Assembly (NCBI GenBank): GCA_964561145.1
Contig: CAZLNZ010000008.1
Coordinates: 20,650-84,649 of the forward strand
Direction of reading: 5' to 3'
DNA from: RUG14300 sp964561145
GTDB taxonomy: Bacteria > Bacillota > Clostridia > Christensenellales > CAG-1252
DNA length: 64,000 nt
Both the position numbers and the translations under genes were made by a program. Of this stretch, positions 25,756 through 34,114 are shown piece after piece. The notes under the pieces were generated by a model that worked only from the letters and a program-made list of their open reading frames with translations, was not told the origin of the DNA and searched no databases. The stretch's first letter is position 1. Every line of letters begins with the position of its first letter.

Positions 25756-26979
25756 ATGAGTTTAAAATCGGAATATTATTGTGCATTTTGTAACGGAACA
25801 GAGGATCGAGTTGGCACCCTTATCAAGGGTGTTAATCCTATTTATATTTGTCAATCTTGTGCTAAGATTTGTTATGATACCTTGACTAATATCGAGCATG
25901 AAAGGGCAAACCGTGATACTTTGAATTTACTTAAACCCGAGGAGATTAAGGCTAAACTCGATGAGTATGTTGTCGGTCAAGATTTGGCAAAGAAGGCATT
26001 GTCTGTTGCCGTATATAACCATTATAAGAGAATAAGCACCAAGCTACCCGATGACGACGTGGTTCTTGAGAAAAGCAACGTTCTTTTGTTGGGACCTACC
26101 GGTAGCGGTAAAACCTTGCTTGCAAAAACCTTGGCTAATATCTTGAACGTTCCATTCGCAGTTGCGGATGCAACCTCCTTAACAGAGGCAGGATATGTCG
26201 GTGAGGATGTTGAGAATATCCTTTTAAGCCTTATCAAAGCCGCAAACTGGGACATTAAAAGAGCTGAAAGAGGTATTATCTATATCGATGAGATCGATAA
26301 GCTCGCAAGACGTGGTAACAGCACCTCTATAACTCGTGACGTCAGCGGTGAAGGTGTACAGCAAGCTCTTTTGAAAATAATAGAGAGCACAGTTGCCAAC
26401 GTTCCCCCTGAAGGCGGAAGAAAACATCCTCAACAAGAGTATATTCAAATAGATACTACTAATATCCTATTCATTATCGGTGGCGCTTTTGTCGGTATCG
26501 ATAAGGTTATCAAGAAGCGAAAGGTTGAGAGCAATGTCGGTTTCGGTGCTCGTGTCGTAAGTGAAAAGGATAATGACTATGCCGAATTGATTAAGGAAAT
26601 TCAACCGGATGATTTGGTAAAATACGGATTGATTCCAGAGTTTGTAGGAAGAGTTCCCGTCGTTGTCGGATTGAATCCTCTCGATCAAGATGCTTTGGTC
26701 AAAATATTAACTGAGCCTAAAAACGCTATAGTTAAGCAATATATAAAAATGTTCAAGTTCGATAATATCGAGTTAGTATACGAAGAGGATGCTGTAAAAG
26801 CTATTGCCGATAAAGCCATTGCCCTGAAAACAGGGGCTAGAGGTTTAAGGGCTATACTCGAAAATGTTATGCTTGAGATATCCTTTAGTCTACCTAGTGA
26901 AGCCGATGTTTCCAAGGTTATTATTACAAAGGATGTCATTGAAAATAATGCGGAGCCTATTATTATAAGAAATGAATAA
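25756..26979 (+). CDS. clpX: ATP-dependent Clp protease ATP-binding subunit ClpX
   Basis: 407 residues. N-terminal zinc-binding domain with Cys9, Cys12, Cys32 and Cys35; AAA+ module with Walker A GPTGSGKT (about 113-120), Walker B IIYIDEIDK and sensor/arginine-finger regions; the pore loop GYVGEDVE and the RKHPQQEYI segment follow; the C-terminal ClpB-D2-small domain ends the protein. The ClpP-contacting loop is less canonical (an IGF-type tripeptide should lie near residue 260; SNVGFGARV is seen). ClpX unfolds substrates and feeds them to ClpP. The stop codon overlaps the lon start by eight bases. Confidence 0.96.
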   Translation: MSLKSEYYCAFCNGTEDRVGTLIKGVNPIYICQSCAKICYDTLTNIEHERANRDTLNLLKPEEIKAKLDEYVVGQDLAKKALSVAVYNHYKRISTKLPDDDVVLEKSNVLLLGPTGSGKTLLAKTLANILNVPFAVADATSLTEAGYVGEDVENILLSLIKAANWDIKRAERGIIYIDEIDKLARRGNSTSITRDVSGEGVQQALLKIIESTVANVPPEGGRKHPQQEYIQIDTTNILFIIGGAFVGIDKVIKKRKVESNVGFGARVVSEKDNDYAELIKEIQPDDLVKYGLIPEFVGRVPVVVGLNPLDQDALVKILTEPKNAIVKQYIKMFKFDNIELVYEEDAVKAIADKAIALKTGARGLRAILENVMLEISFSLPSEADVSKVIITKDVIENNAEPIIIRNE

Positions 26980-29245
26980 TAAATCTAGTTATCCAATCAT
27001 TATCGAGGGAAGAGCCGTTCTTTTCGAGAATAGTCTTTCCAAGATTAATGTTTGCGGTCGTCAAAGAATCGCAGATATAGTTACAAGACTTCTTTCCGAA
27101 CATTTATTTGTTTCGGGTATTTTTGAGTATGATGGTGCGGTCTACGGAACTCTTTGCGAATATAATAGATTCGTTAACAGAGAGGATTTTTTTGTTATTA
27201 GCTTGCGTGCTCTCAATAGAGTTAAGATAGTAGAGCTCCATAAAGCGGAAAGTATTTTCGATTTAGATGAAGTCGTTGTTGAAGAGTGTCCTTATGTTGC
27301 AAGTGAGATTACGCCCAATATGCTTTCGGATATTTCTGTCATAAATTCCATTATAGGAAAGCTTTCCACTAAAAAGGAAATGGCAACGCTTTTCTCAAAC
27401 ATTGAAGAACTTACTGCTAATAATATCTGGGAGTGGACTAATAAATATGCCGAGCTTTTTAAGAGTAACAATCCCGAGATAGTTTTTGCAACAAGCGATG
27501 ATGAAATTCGTCTTTCCGAATTGAGGATTGCTCTTGAAGCCAGAGAAGCTCAATACCAGGTTGAAAAGGAGTTTAATAGAGAGGTCAACGAGAGTATTAA
27601 CCAAGATCAACGAGAGTATTTCTTGAGAGAACAGCTTAAGGTTATCAATAAAATGCTATACGGTGAGACCACCAATGACGAGTATAGGGAAAAAATTGAA
27701 AAGCTCAATGCTCCGGAATCGGTTAAAGAAAAATTGAATGCCGAACTCAATAAAGTTATTGGAATGCAATCAGGAACACCTGAGGCATATGTTTCTCGTA
27801 ATTACATAGATACTGTTTGTGCTCTTCCTTGGGGAATTTACTCGAAAGAGAATAACTCTCTTGCCAATGCAAGAAAGGTGCTCGACGAGGACCACTACGG
27901 CATAGATGACGTCAAGGAAAGGATAATGGAGTTTTTGGCAATACATAAGTTGGTATCTAATAAAAAAGGAAACATCCTTTGCTTCTATGGTCCCCCGGGA
28001 ACAGGTAAAACTTCCGTTGTAAAATCCATTGCAAGAGCTTTAAACCGTAAATATGTTAGGTTAAGTCTCGGTGGTGTACACGATGAGGCTGAAATTAGAG
28101 GTCATAGAAGAACGTATATCGGAGCTTTAGCCGGCAAAATCATTACTTCCATTCGTGATGCGGGAACAATGAATCCTGTATTTCTTATGGATGAGGTCGA
28201 TAAGCTTTCAAGCGACTTAAAGGGTGATCCTGCAAGTGCTTTGCTTGAGGTTCTCGATCCAGAACAAAATAAAGCTTTTGTAGATAACTTTATCGATCTT
28301 CCTTTTGATTTATCCGAGGTTTTATTTATTACAACCGCTAACGACATTTCGATGGTTAAAAAACCTCTTCTGGATAGAATGGAACTCATTGAAATGGGAA
28401 GTTACACGGCTGAGGAAAAGGAAGAAATCGCAATTAGACACCTTATTCCCAAACAAACCGCTGAACACGGTATTCCCGAAAACATGCTTACCTTCGATAG
28501 AGAGGCTGTAGGATATATAATTGACAGATATACTAGGGAAGCAGGCGTTAGAAGACTAGAGCAGGTTATTGCTAAGATTTGTCGTAAGGTTGCCGTAAAA
28601 TTCGGTGATACCAAATTTGAGCCCTACAATATTACAAAAGAGATCGCAATAGGGTTGCTAGGGGCACCAAAGATCCCCGATGAGTGTAAGCGTAACGATG
28701 AAGTGGGTGTTATCACCGGACTTGCATACACGGAATACGGCGGTTGTACACTTGAGATGGAATGTGTTTTGACACAAGGAAAGGGCAATCTTATTCTTAC
28801 AGGTAGTCTTGGAGATGTTATGAAGGAAAGTGCCCAAGAAGCATTAACCTATGTCAAGGCACACCAAGAAGAGTACGGAATCGATTCTTCATTGTTTGCA
28901 CGTGATGTCCACGTTAATGCAACAGAAGGTGCAGTGCCTAAAGACGGTCCTAGTGCAGGTATCGCTTTGACAACTCTTATTTTATCTGCATTTACAGGTA
29001 AGAAAATTCGTGCCGATATCGCCTTGACCGGTGAGGTCACTTTATCGGGCAGAGTTCTTCCCATTGGCGGGGTTAAAGAAAAGACGATGGGAGCACTTCG
29101 CTACGGCATCAATAGAATAATCCTCCCGATTGCAAATAAAAGAGATGCGGATGAACTCCCTCAATCTGTAAAAGATAAGGTTGACTTTATCTTTGTCGAG
29201 AATGTTAGAGAAGTCTTTGAGGTTATGCTGTATGAAAATAACTGA
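26972..29245 (+). CDS. lon: ATP-dependent protease Lon
   Basis: 757 residues, slightly shorter than the usual 770-810 LonA because the N-terminal substrate-binding domain is reduced. AAA+ module with Walker A GPPGTGKTS near 344-352, Walker B FLMDEVDK, and the C-terminal serine-lysine protease domain with catalytic Ser661 in KDGPSAGIAL and the catalytic Lys in GGVKEK (about 700-704). Lon degrades misfolded and regulatory proteins in the cytoplasm. It overlaps clpX at its start and engB at its end (14 bases), so the four genes clpP-clpX-lon-engB form one operon; lon followed by engB is a widespread Firmicutes arrangement. Confidence 0.96.
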   Translation: MNNKSSYPIIIEGRAVLFENSLSKINVCGRQRIADIVTRLLSEHLFVSGIFEYDGAVYGTLCEYNRFVNREDFFVISLRALNRVKIVELHKAESIFDLDEVVVEECPYVASEITPNMLSDISVINSIIGKLSTKKEMATLFSNIEELTANNIWEWTNKYAELFKSNNPEIVFATSDDEIRLSELRIALEAREAQYQVEKEFNREVNESINQDQREYFLREQLKVINKMLYGETTNDEYREKIEKLNAPESVKEKLNAELNKVIGMQSGTPEAYVSRNYIDTVCALPWGIYSKENNSLANARKVLDEDHYGIDDVKERIMEFLAIHKLVSNKKGNILCFYGPPGTGKTSVVKSIARALNRKYVRLSLGGVHDEAEIRGHRRTYIGALAGKIITSIRDAGTMNPVFLMDEVDKLSSDLKGDPASALLEVLDPEQNKAFVDNFIDLPFDLSEVLFITTANDISMVKKPLLDRMELIEMGSYTAEEKEEIAIRHLIPKQTAEHGIPENMLTFDREAVGYIIDRYTREAGVRRLEQVIAKICRKVAVKFGDTKFEPYNITKEIAIGLLGAPKIPDECKRNDEVGVITGLAYTEYGGCTLEMECVLTQGKGNLILTGSLGDVMKESAQEALTYVKAHQEEYGIDSSLFARDVHVNATEGAVPKDGPSAGIALTTLILSAFTGKKIRADIALTGEVTLSGRVLPIGGVKEKTMGALRYGINRIILPIANKRDADELPQSVKDKVDFIFVENVREVFEVMLYENN

Positions 29246-29828
29246 TGCTAAATTTTTACAATCGGTAAGTGAAGGCTCGTTACCCGATTTCGGAACCGAG
29301 ATTGCAGTGGTTGGACGTAGTAATGTCGGTAAAAGTTCTTTTATTAATTTTATTACCGACCATGGCAAGCTCGCACGTACTTCTTCAACACCGGGCAGGA
29401 CTCGGCTGATTAACTATTTTAGTATCAATCAAGGCGAATTTACATTGGTTGACCTCCCCGGTTATGGTTACGCTCGAGTTTCCTTTGATGAAAAGGAAAA
29501 GTGGGGACGAATAATAGATAATTACTTGAAGAATAGTACTTCATTAAAGCATGTGCTTATTATCACCGATATCAGAGTGGACAACTCTCCCTTGGATAAA
29601 CAGATGCTTTCATACCTAGTACATTATTCAATCCCGTTTACGGTTATTGCAAATAAGGCGGATAAGGTTCCTAAGAGTAAGGTTTTTGCATATAAAAATA
29701 AAATAGCGTCAACTTTCGGAGTGGGCACTAGCAATGTTATAGCTGTTTCTTCTACCGAGAAAAAAGGTAAGGAAGAAGTTATGAAGCGTTTGGAGCAGAT
29801 ACTTACTGTTGTTGATGAGTTTGAATAG
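29232..29828 (+). CDS. engB: Ribosome biogenesis GTPase EngB/YsxC
   Basis: 198 residues from the ATG at 29232, which lies inside the end of lon; an upstream in-frame ATG at 29181 would add 17 unrelated residues. G1 GRSNVGKSS, G3 DLPGYGYA, G4 NKAD and the C-terminal SSTEKKGKEEV (G5 SS) are all present. The protein helps assemble the large ribosomal subunit. Translation is probably coupled to lon through the 14-base overlap. Confidence 0.95.
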   Translation: MKITDAKFLQSVSEGSLPDFGTEIAVVGRSNVGKSSFINFITDHGKLARTSSTPGRTRLINYFSINQGEFTLVDLPGYGYARVSFDEKEKWGRIIDNYLKNSTSLKHVLIITDIRVDNSPLDKQMLSYLVHYSIPFTVIANKADKVPKSKVFAYKNKIASTFGVGTSNVIAVSSTEKKGKEEVMKRLEQILTVVDEFE

Positions 29829-29865
29829 GATACCATAAACTTCTTCTTGAAAAACGGAACAGATT

Positions 29866-29902
29866 AAAAGAGAGTGTAAAATTTTTATACACTCTCTTTT
29901 TT
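29866..29902. terminator. Bidirectional terminator between engB and the facing gene
   Basis: Perfect 13-bp stem AAAAGAGAGTGTA / TACACTCTCTTTT with a 9-nt loop and T-rich ends on both strands. It ends engB on the plus strand and the gene at 29929-30561 on the minus strand. Confidence 0.9.
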
Positions 29903-29928
29903 GGTAATCTTTTTATTAATAATACTTT

Positions 29929-30561
29929 TTACTGTGGAAATAGCGGCAAGTCAAAGAATCCTTCGCATACTTCGTTTTGGAATTCTTGGCAAGGCGGTAT
30001 ATAGCAGTATCCGTAGGAAGGGACAAGCAAATCTACAACGGTTACTATCTTAATTATGACTGTGACACAAATTGTGGTGTTGAAGCTTGCATCTGTTAAG
30101 TAGTTGCCTACGGTGCTGACCGCATTAACAACTGCTTCGATTTCATATGGGATTACCGATGCTTGCGGAATATGTAAAATAATATCTCTAGATACCGTTA
30201 ATGTAGCTGTTCCGCTTGCTCTTGTTCCGTTTGCGTCTGTAAATACGACGGTCATCGGAATATCGACGTCGAATTGAAGTCTGGAGCAGCCGTTTCTATC
30301 GGTTAGCGGCGTTATTGTGAGATTCTTTATTGTTCCCCTCGAAGTTGAGCTTACAGCACTTATGTATGTAAATGGTACTGTTACGTTGGTGGGTGTGGTA
30401 GAGGTTAGATTTAAAGTCACATTTGATAGCGTTTCTTGCCTTATGCAGGCATCGAACACCTTTCTAACCTCTATGCATACTTTTTCGCAAAGTCCTTGCT
30501 GCGGATTTCCGTTTATTGGTCCCGGCATACGATCCGGTCTTACATTATTTGAAAATGACAT
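29929..30561 (-). CDS. Cysteine-containing conserved protein of spore-forming Clostridia (unknown function)
   Basis: 210 residues from the ATG that has an AGGAGG Shine-Dalgarno; a longer frame to 30654 overlaps the neighbouring gene and lacks one. The protein starts MSFSNNVRPDRMPGP, then LCEKVCIEVRKVFDACIRQ, a beta-rich core with Thr/Val-rich strands, and a Cys-containing end (CYIPPCQEFQNEVCEGFF). I recall similar Cys-spaced N-termini in uncharacterised proteins of spore-formers, which makes a spore-coat or spore-envelope role possible, but this is memory of a pattern and not proof. No signal peptide. Seven or so Cys suggest disulphides or metal. Confidence 0.7.
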   Translation of the reverse strand: MSFSNNVRPDRMPGPINGNPQQGLCEKVCIEVRKVFDACIRQETLSNVTLNLTSTTPTNVTVPFTYISAVSSTSRGTIKNLTITPLTDRNGCSRLQFDVDIPMTVVFTDANGTRASGTATLTVSRDIILHIPQASVIPYEIEAVVNAVSTVGNYLTDASFNTTICVTVIIKIVTVVDLLVPSYGYCYIPPCQEFQNEVCEGFFDLPLFPQ

Positions 30562-30614
30562 GGTTAACCTCCTATTTTCTATTTGATTATATGATAGAAG
30601 GTTGAAGGTTGTTA

Positions 30615-31301
30615 CTATTCTATGGGAACTAGTGTATTGTGTACCATATCGCACGAAGTAAGATAATACTTAATACCGTTCAATTCAAAAAATAGTGCGT
30701 GTGGGCTATTTGAGCCGTGAATGTGTCCGTAAATAACACTGTCTACCGGATACTTTTCAATAATCTCCGTGAAGGGGGAGGGGAGAAAACCTTCGGCATA
30801 AGGAGGAAAATGTGTCAATAGAAAGAGTTTGTCTTGATCGGTCTTAAGTTTGAGTCCCTCGTTTAAGGTTAGTTCGAGTCTAAGCAGTTCCCTATGATAG
30901 ATCTTCTTATCCTCTTCTGTTCCATCCTTTCCATTAATCCAGCCTCGTGTTCCGCAAAAAACATTGTTACCTATTTTGATAGCATTGTTCTGTATGGCAT
31001 ATACGTTCTCGGGAAGTTTTTCTACAAGCTTTGTATAACTGTTCCACCAGTAATCATGATTGCCTTTGATTATGATTTTTTTTCCTTTTAGCTTTTTAAT
31101 AAATGTCAAGTCATCGATAGCGTTATCGAGAGACATTGCCCAGCTTAAATCTCCGGCAAGAAGTACTATATCTTCATCTGAGACCAAAGAAGTCCAGTTA
31201 TCCTTGATTTCGTTAAGGTAGTTGTCCCAGCTAGTACCAAATATGTTCATGGGCTTGTCGCCTCTATTGGAAATATGTAAATCGGATATAGCGTAAATCA
31301 T
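30615..31301 (-). CDS. Calcineurin-like metallophosphoesterase (COG1768 type)
   Basis: 228 residues. The metallophosphatase motifs are complete and in order: DLH (SDLHIS, residues 6-11), GDLSW near 49, GNHDYWW near 80, HFPPY near 166 and GHIHG near 194. These bind two metal ions. It resembles the short cytoplasmic phosphohydrolases of COG1768, whose substrate is not known. A GGAGG Shine-Dalgarno and a TATAAT precede it. It lies 53 bases upstream of the Cys-containing gene on the same strand and may be co-transcribed. Confidence 0.88.
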   Translation of the reverse strand: MIYAISDLHISNRGDKPMNIFGTSWDNYLNEIKDNWTSLVSDEDIVLLAGDLSWAMSLDNAIDDLTFIKKLKGKKIIIKGNHDYWWNSYTKLVEKLPENVYAIQNNAIKIGNNVFCGTRGWINGKDGTEEDKKIYHRELLRLELTLNEGLKLKTDQDKLFLLTHFPPYAEGFLPSPFTEIIEKYPVDSVIYGHIHGSNSPHALFFELNGIKYYLTSCDMVHNTLVPIE

Positions 31302-31518
31302 AGTATTCCTCCATTAAAATTATATACTAGTATTAAGAAATTCGCAATAGTTTTTTATCAAAGTGATATGGCTGTATCTTTTTGTTGATGGTTTGATGGA
31401 GCATATGTATTAAATAGGCTTAATGTATATTGTTGAGGTAAAGACATTGATTAAGTTTAGATGAGATGTATAAAGTATTGATACTGCGGGTGTACTCCGT
31501 TGATGTAATATGAATGGG

Positions 31519-31592
31519 AGGAGATGCCAATGTTGCACCTCGTGCCTGTAGAGTTCGACTTCAGACTTCGCCTTTCGCTCGGTAAGGTATTT
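31519..31592 (+). repeat. Degenerate three-hairpin repeat
   Basis: Shares CCAATGTTGCAC, GAGTTCGACTTCAG, and CGCCTTTCGCTCGGTA with the repeats at 17.6-21.7 kb, but arm pairing is partly lost. It looks like an old copy of the same family. Confidence 0.6.
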
Positions 31593-31872
31593 GTGCATAT
31601 CATTTACAATGTTTCCTTTTCGGTATTAATCATTGATTTATATATTTGTCATTCCGGTGCTTTCTTAATTCATCATACCACATTTTTTCGTCCGGTATGA
31701 CGTTTAGATGTGAAACCAATGTATTTAGGACTTTTTCGATAGATTTAGCCACATTTGTCCCCGACCCTCTATGACATGGATAAAATGTACAATATCGTAT
31801 TTTATGTATAGTTGCACAAAGGCTGACTTTTATTATTGTTCTTCTTTTGACACTAATCCTTTATTGATTCAT

Positions 31873-31910
31873 CCACAAGATAACCACGATTGACCACCAC
31901 AAGCATCCAC
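31873..31910 (-). promoter_or_regulatory. Cluster of GTGG boxes on the minus strand upstream of mraZ
   Basis: CCAC occurs at 31873, 31884, 31894, 31897 and 31907, that is with steps of 11, 10, 3 and 10 bases. Read on the minus strand these are GTGG boxes with roughly one-helical-turn spacing, like those over the mraZ promoter but inverted. A second MraZ-binding region is possible. Confidence 0.4.
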
Positions 31911-32053
31911 TTTTTAATACAATAAAACCCCTTTAAATGGGGTAAAAAACTCCGTTTTAGGCTTTTTATCACCTTTTTCTGTACGATACGTATATTTATT
32001 AAGAAAACTTAATCGATAAATGCGTGACTTTTTAGAATTATTTTTTAAAAACT

Positions 32054-32089
32054 GTGGATTTTTGTGGACGAAAGTGTTATTCTTATAAT
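32054..32089 (+). promoter_or_regulatory. mraZ promoter overlapping three 10-bp-spaced GTGG/GTGT boxes
   Basis: GTGG at 32054 and 32064 and GTGT at 32074 repeat at exact 10-base steps. They cover the -35 (TTGTGG, 32062-32067) and the spacer (16 bp) before TATAAT at 32084-32089. MraZ proteins bind direct repeats of this kind (TGGGN-type boxes with 5-nt spacers in E. coli) and repress their own operon, so this is a likely MraZ autoregulatory operator. Confidence 0.65.
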
Positions 32090-32101
32090 ACGAGGAATTG
32101 T

Positions 32102-32572
32102 ATGGCACGCATTTTTAAAGGAAAATACGAATACTCGATTGACGAGAAGGGCAGAACTCGCTTGCCACAAGCATTTAAGGATCTCTTAGGTGAGAACCTG
32201 TTCTTGACTTATGGCGAAGGCTTGTTCCTCGTTCTCTACGGTCAAGACGACCTCGACCAAATATATAGTAAAGCCGAAACAATGTTCGACAATGAACGTA
32301 ATAAGGCAAAGTATATCCGTAATGTATTTAACGGAATTACAGACTTTGCTCCGGATAGCCAGAAGAGATATCGTATTCCAAAGGAATATTTGGAGTTTGC
32401 CGGTCTTAGTTCCGGTGAAGGTGTCATAATCGTTGGTAGCTTCGATAGAGTGGAAATATGGTCGAAGAAATACTACGATAGACGTGACGAGGATGAAATC
32501 GCTTTCTATAATCTCAATGTTGCAGAGAATAACGGAAAAGCTAAGCTTGACAATATTGTTGGTGATAAGTAA
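32102..32572 (+). CDS. mraZ: Transcriptional regulator MraZ
   Basis: 156 residues from the ATG at 32102, which follows CGAGGA; an earlier frame from 32054 starts inside the promoter. Two MraZ/AbrB-like repeats are visible: the first with IDEKGRTRLPQAF (about 12-24) and the second with DSQKRYRIPKEY (about 80-92), the DxxGR-like signature that forms the DNA-binding ring. MraZ heads the division and cell-wall cluster and represses it by binding repeats at its own promoter, which are visible at 32054-32077. The predicted mRNA leader is only about six bases. Confidence 0.95.
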   Translation: MARIFKGKYEYSIDEKGRTRLPQAFKDLLGENLFLTYGEGLFLVLYGQDDLDQIYSKAETMFDNERNKAKYIRNVFNGITDFAPDSQKRYRIPKEYLEFAGLSSGEGVIIVGSFDRVEIWSKKYYDRRDEDEIAFYNLNVAENNGKAKLDNIVGDK

Positions 32573-33501
32573 TGAGTGAGTTTAGTCATATTCCCGTAAT
32601 GCTCAATGAGGTTATCGAGGGCCTAAATATAAAACCTAACGGAATTTATGTCGATTGTACTTTGGGTGGTGCGGGACATTCCTTGGAGATATGCAAAAGG
32701 CTCAATGGCGGAAAACTCATTGGTATCGACAAGGATAGGGAAGCACTAAAGGCGTGCGAAGAACGTTTGAAGGGATACAATGTCGAATTGATCCACGGTG
32801 ATTTTAAAGATGTTATTCCGACTCTTCCTAAAATCGACGGGATATTGATGGATCTAGGTGTCTCATCCTATCAGTTAGATACTCCGGAAAGAGGGTTTAG
32901 CTATCGCTTCGATTCCGAACTCGATATGAGAATGGATACAGACAGAGATCTTACTGCAAAAGAAGTGGTTAATACTTTACCCGAAGAGAAGCTGGCAAAA
33001 ATATTCTTCGACTTCGGAGAAGAACGTTATTCGAGGCAGATCGCAAGAGCGATAGTCGAGAAAAGAAAAAACAAGGAGATCGAGCGGACAAGCGAGTTGT
33101 GTGATTTGATAATAAATGCAATTCCGCCTAAGGCAAGATATTCCGGCTCCAATCCATATATGAGAGTCTTTCAAGCTCTGAGAATCTATGTTAACGGAGA
33201 GCTTAACGGACTTGAGAAAAGCGTGAGCGATGCGGTTGAACGCTTAAAGCCACTCGGTCGAATATGTGTTATAACCTTCCACTCGCTGGAGGATAGAGCT
33301 GTTAAAAATAAATTCAAGTACTTGGAATGCGATTGCATTTGTCCACCACAGTTTCCTGTTTGTAGGTGTGACAAAGTAAGCGAGCTAAGTATTATAACAA
33401 AGAAGCCAATCACGGCATCGGAGGAGGAACTTAAACTTAACCGCCGTGCTGAATGCGCAAAGCTTCGTATAGGAGAAAAGAAGCTTGCAGTTATAAAATA
33501 A
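32572..33501 (+). CDS. rsmH: 16S rRNA (cytosine-1402-N4)-methyltransferase RsmH
   Basis: 309 residues, normal length. SAM-binding motif YVDCTLGGAGHS (about 24-35), IDKDREAL, the GILMDLGVSS catalytic-loop motif near 94-103, GFSYRFDSELDMRMD, and the C-terminal TFHSLEDR motif. It methylates C1402 of 16S rRNA in the ribosomal P site. It overlaps the mraZ stop by one base (TAATG) as in most dcw clusters. A CxCxCxxxFPxCxC-like Cys-rich segment near 255-265 (DCICPPQFPVCRC) is also typical of this family. Confidence 0.96.
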   Translation: MSEFSHIPVMLNEVIEGLNIKPNGIYVDCTLGGAGHSLEICKRLNGGKLIGIDKDREALKACEERLKGYNVELIHGDFKDVIPTLPKIDGILMDLGVSSYQLDTPERGFSYRFDSELDMRMDTDRDLTAKEVVNTLPEEKLAKIFFDFGEERYSRQIARAIVEKRKNKEIERTSELCDLIINAIPPKARYSGSNPYMRVFQALRIYVNGELNGLEKSVSDAVERLKPLGRICVITFHSLEDRAVKNKFKYLECDCICPPQFPVCRCDKVSELSIITKKPITASEEELKLNRRAECAKLRIGEKKLAVIK

Positions 33502-33519
33502 TAAAGGAGTGAATATATT

Positions 33520-34113
33520 ATGATGACTCAGACAAAAACCGTTGAATCGGTAAACACAAATCTTAATAGTTCAGATCTCGCTTACGAGGATGTTTATTCC
33601 TTTGCAGCAGAGGAACTAAGTCAAGAATATCGTAATACCCTTTTTGAAAGCCTTCAAAGAGGAACTCCTGCTATGCCTGAAATAGAGTTTGAAGATAAAC
33701 GCCGTTTTTCCTCTTATAACGATGAAAACGTTATGAGAACAAGCAACTCCTCTCAAACAATTAATAGGGTTAACTCCGTGAAAAGAGTTAGAAAGGAAAG
33801 AGTATTTGACCGTAATAAAACTCACATACTCGTTTTGTATTGCGTAATGGTTTTAGTCATCGTTATCGCTCTTGTTTTGACTGTTCCCGGAACAGCTTGG
33901 GAAGGTCAGGGAGTTAGAGTGACCGTTCAAAGTGCCGGAGGTATCTCGATGGGTACCACAAATGCTTATGCAAATGAAACGGGCTTGAATACGATAAGCA
34001 CCGAAAACGGAACCGAGGTTGTTGACGTTAGTCCCTACGTTGAACCCGAGAATCCCGATACTAACTGGTTCGATAAAGTTTGTGACTGGGTTAATAGTAT
34101 TTTCGGAGGCTGA
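33520..34113 (+). CDS. Single-pass membrane protein in the FtsL position
   Basis: 197 residues. A long, charged cytoplasmic N-terminus (about 105 residues, with RVRKERVF just before the membrane), one helix (about 107-127, HILVLYCVMVLVIVIALVLT) and an extracellular part of about 70 residues ending WFDKVCDWVNSIFGG. It sits exactly where ftsL lies in Firmicutes, between rsmH and the class B PBP, but the extracellular part shows no leucine-zipper heptads and FtsL is usually about 120 residues. It is thus either a divergent FtsL functional equivalent or a different division protein. SD AAAGGAG precedes the ATG. Confidence 0.7.
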   Translation: MMTQTKTVESVNTNLNSSDLAYEDVYSFAAEELSQEYRNTLFESLQRGTPAMPEIEFEDKRRFSSYNDENVMRTSNSSQTINRVNSVKRVRKERVFDRNKTHILVLYCVMVLVIVIALVLTVPGTAWEGQGVRVTVQSAGGISMGTTNAYANETGLNTISTENGTEVVDVSPYVEPENPDTNWFDKVCDWVNSIFGG

Positions 34114-34114
34114 A

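Larger units (their letters stand above)
31302..32053. other. Long non-coding region upstream of mraZ
   Basis: About 750 bases with no convincing gene on either strand. It contains one degenerate copy of the three-hairpin repeat (31519-31592), a cluster of CCAC boxes (31873-31910) and a small GC stem (ACCCC / GGGGT, 31927-31943) followed by A-runs, which on the minus strand would resemble a terminator. The rest is AT-rich and I see nothing further. Confidence 0.6.

Noticed and set aside
31860..31885. DnaA box (TCATCCACA)
   Set aside because: One mismatch and isolated; no dnaA, dnaN or AT-rich unwinding region nearby. The CCAC phasing is a better explanation.
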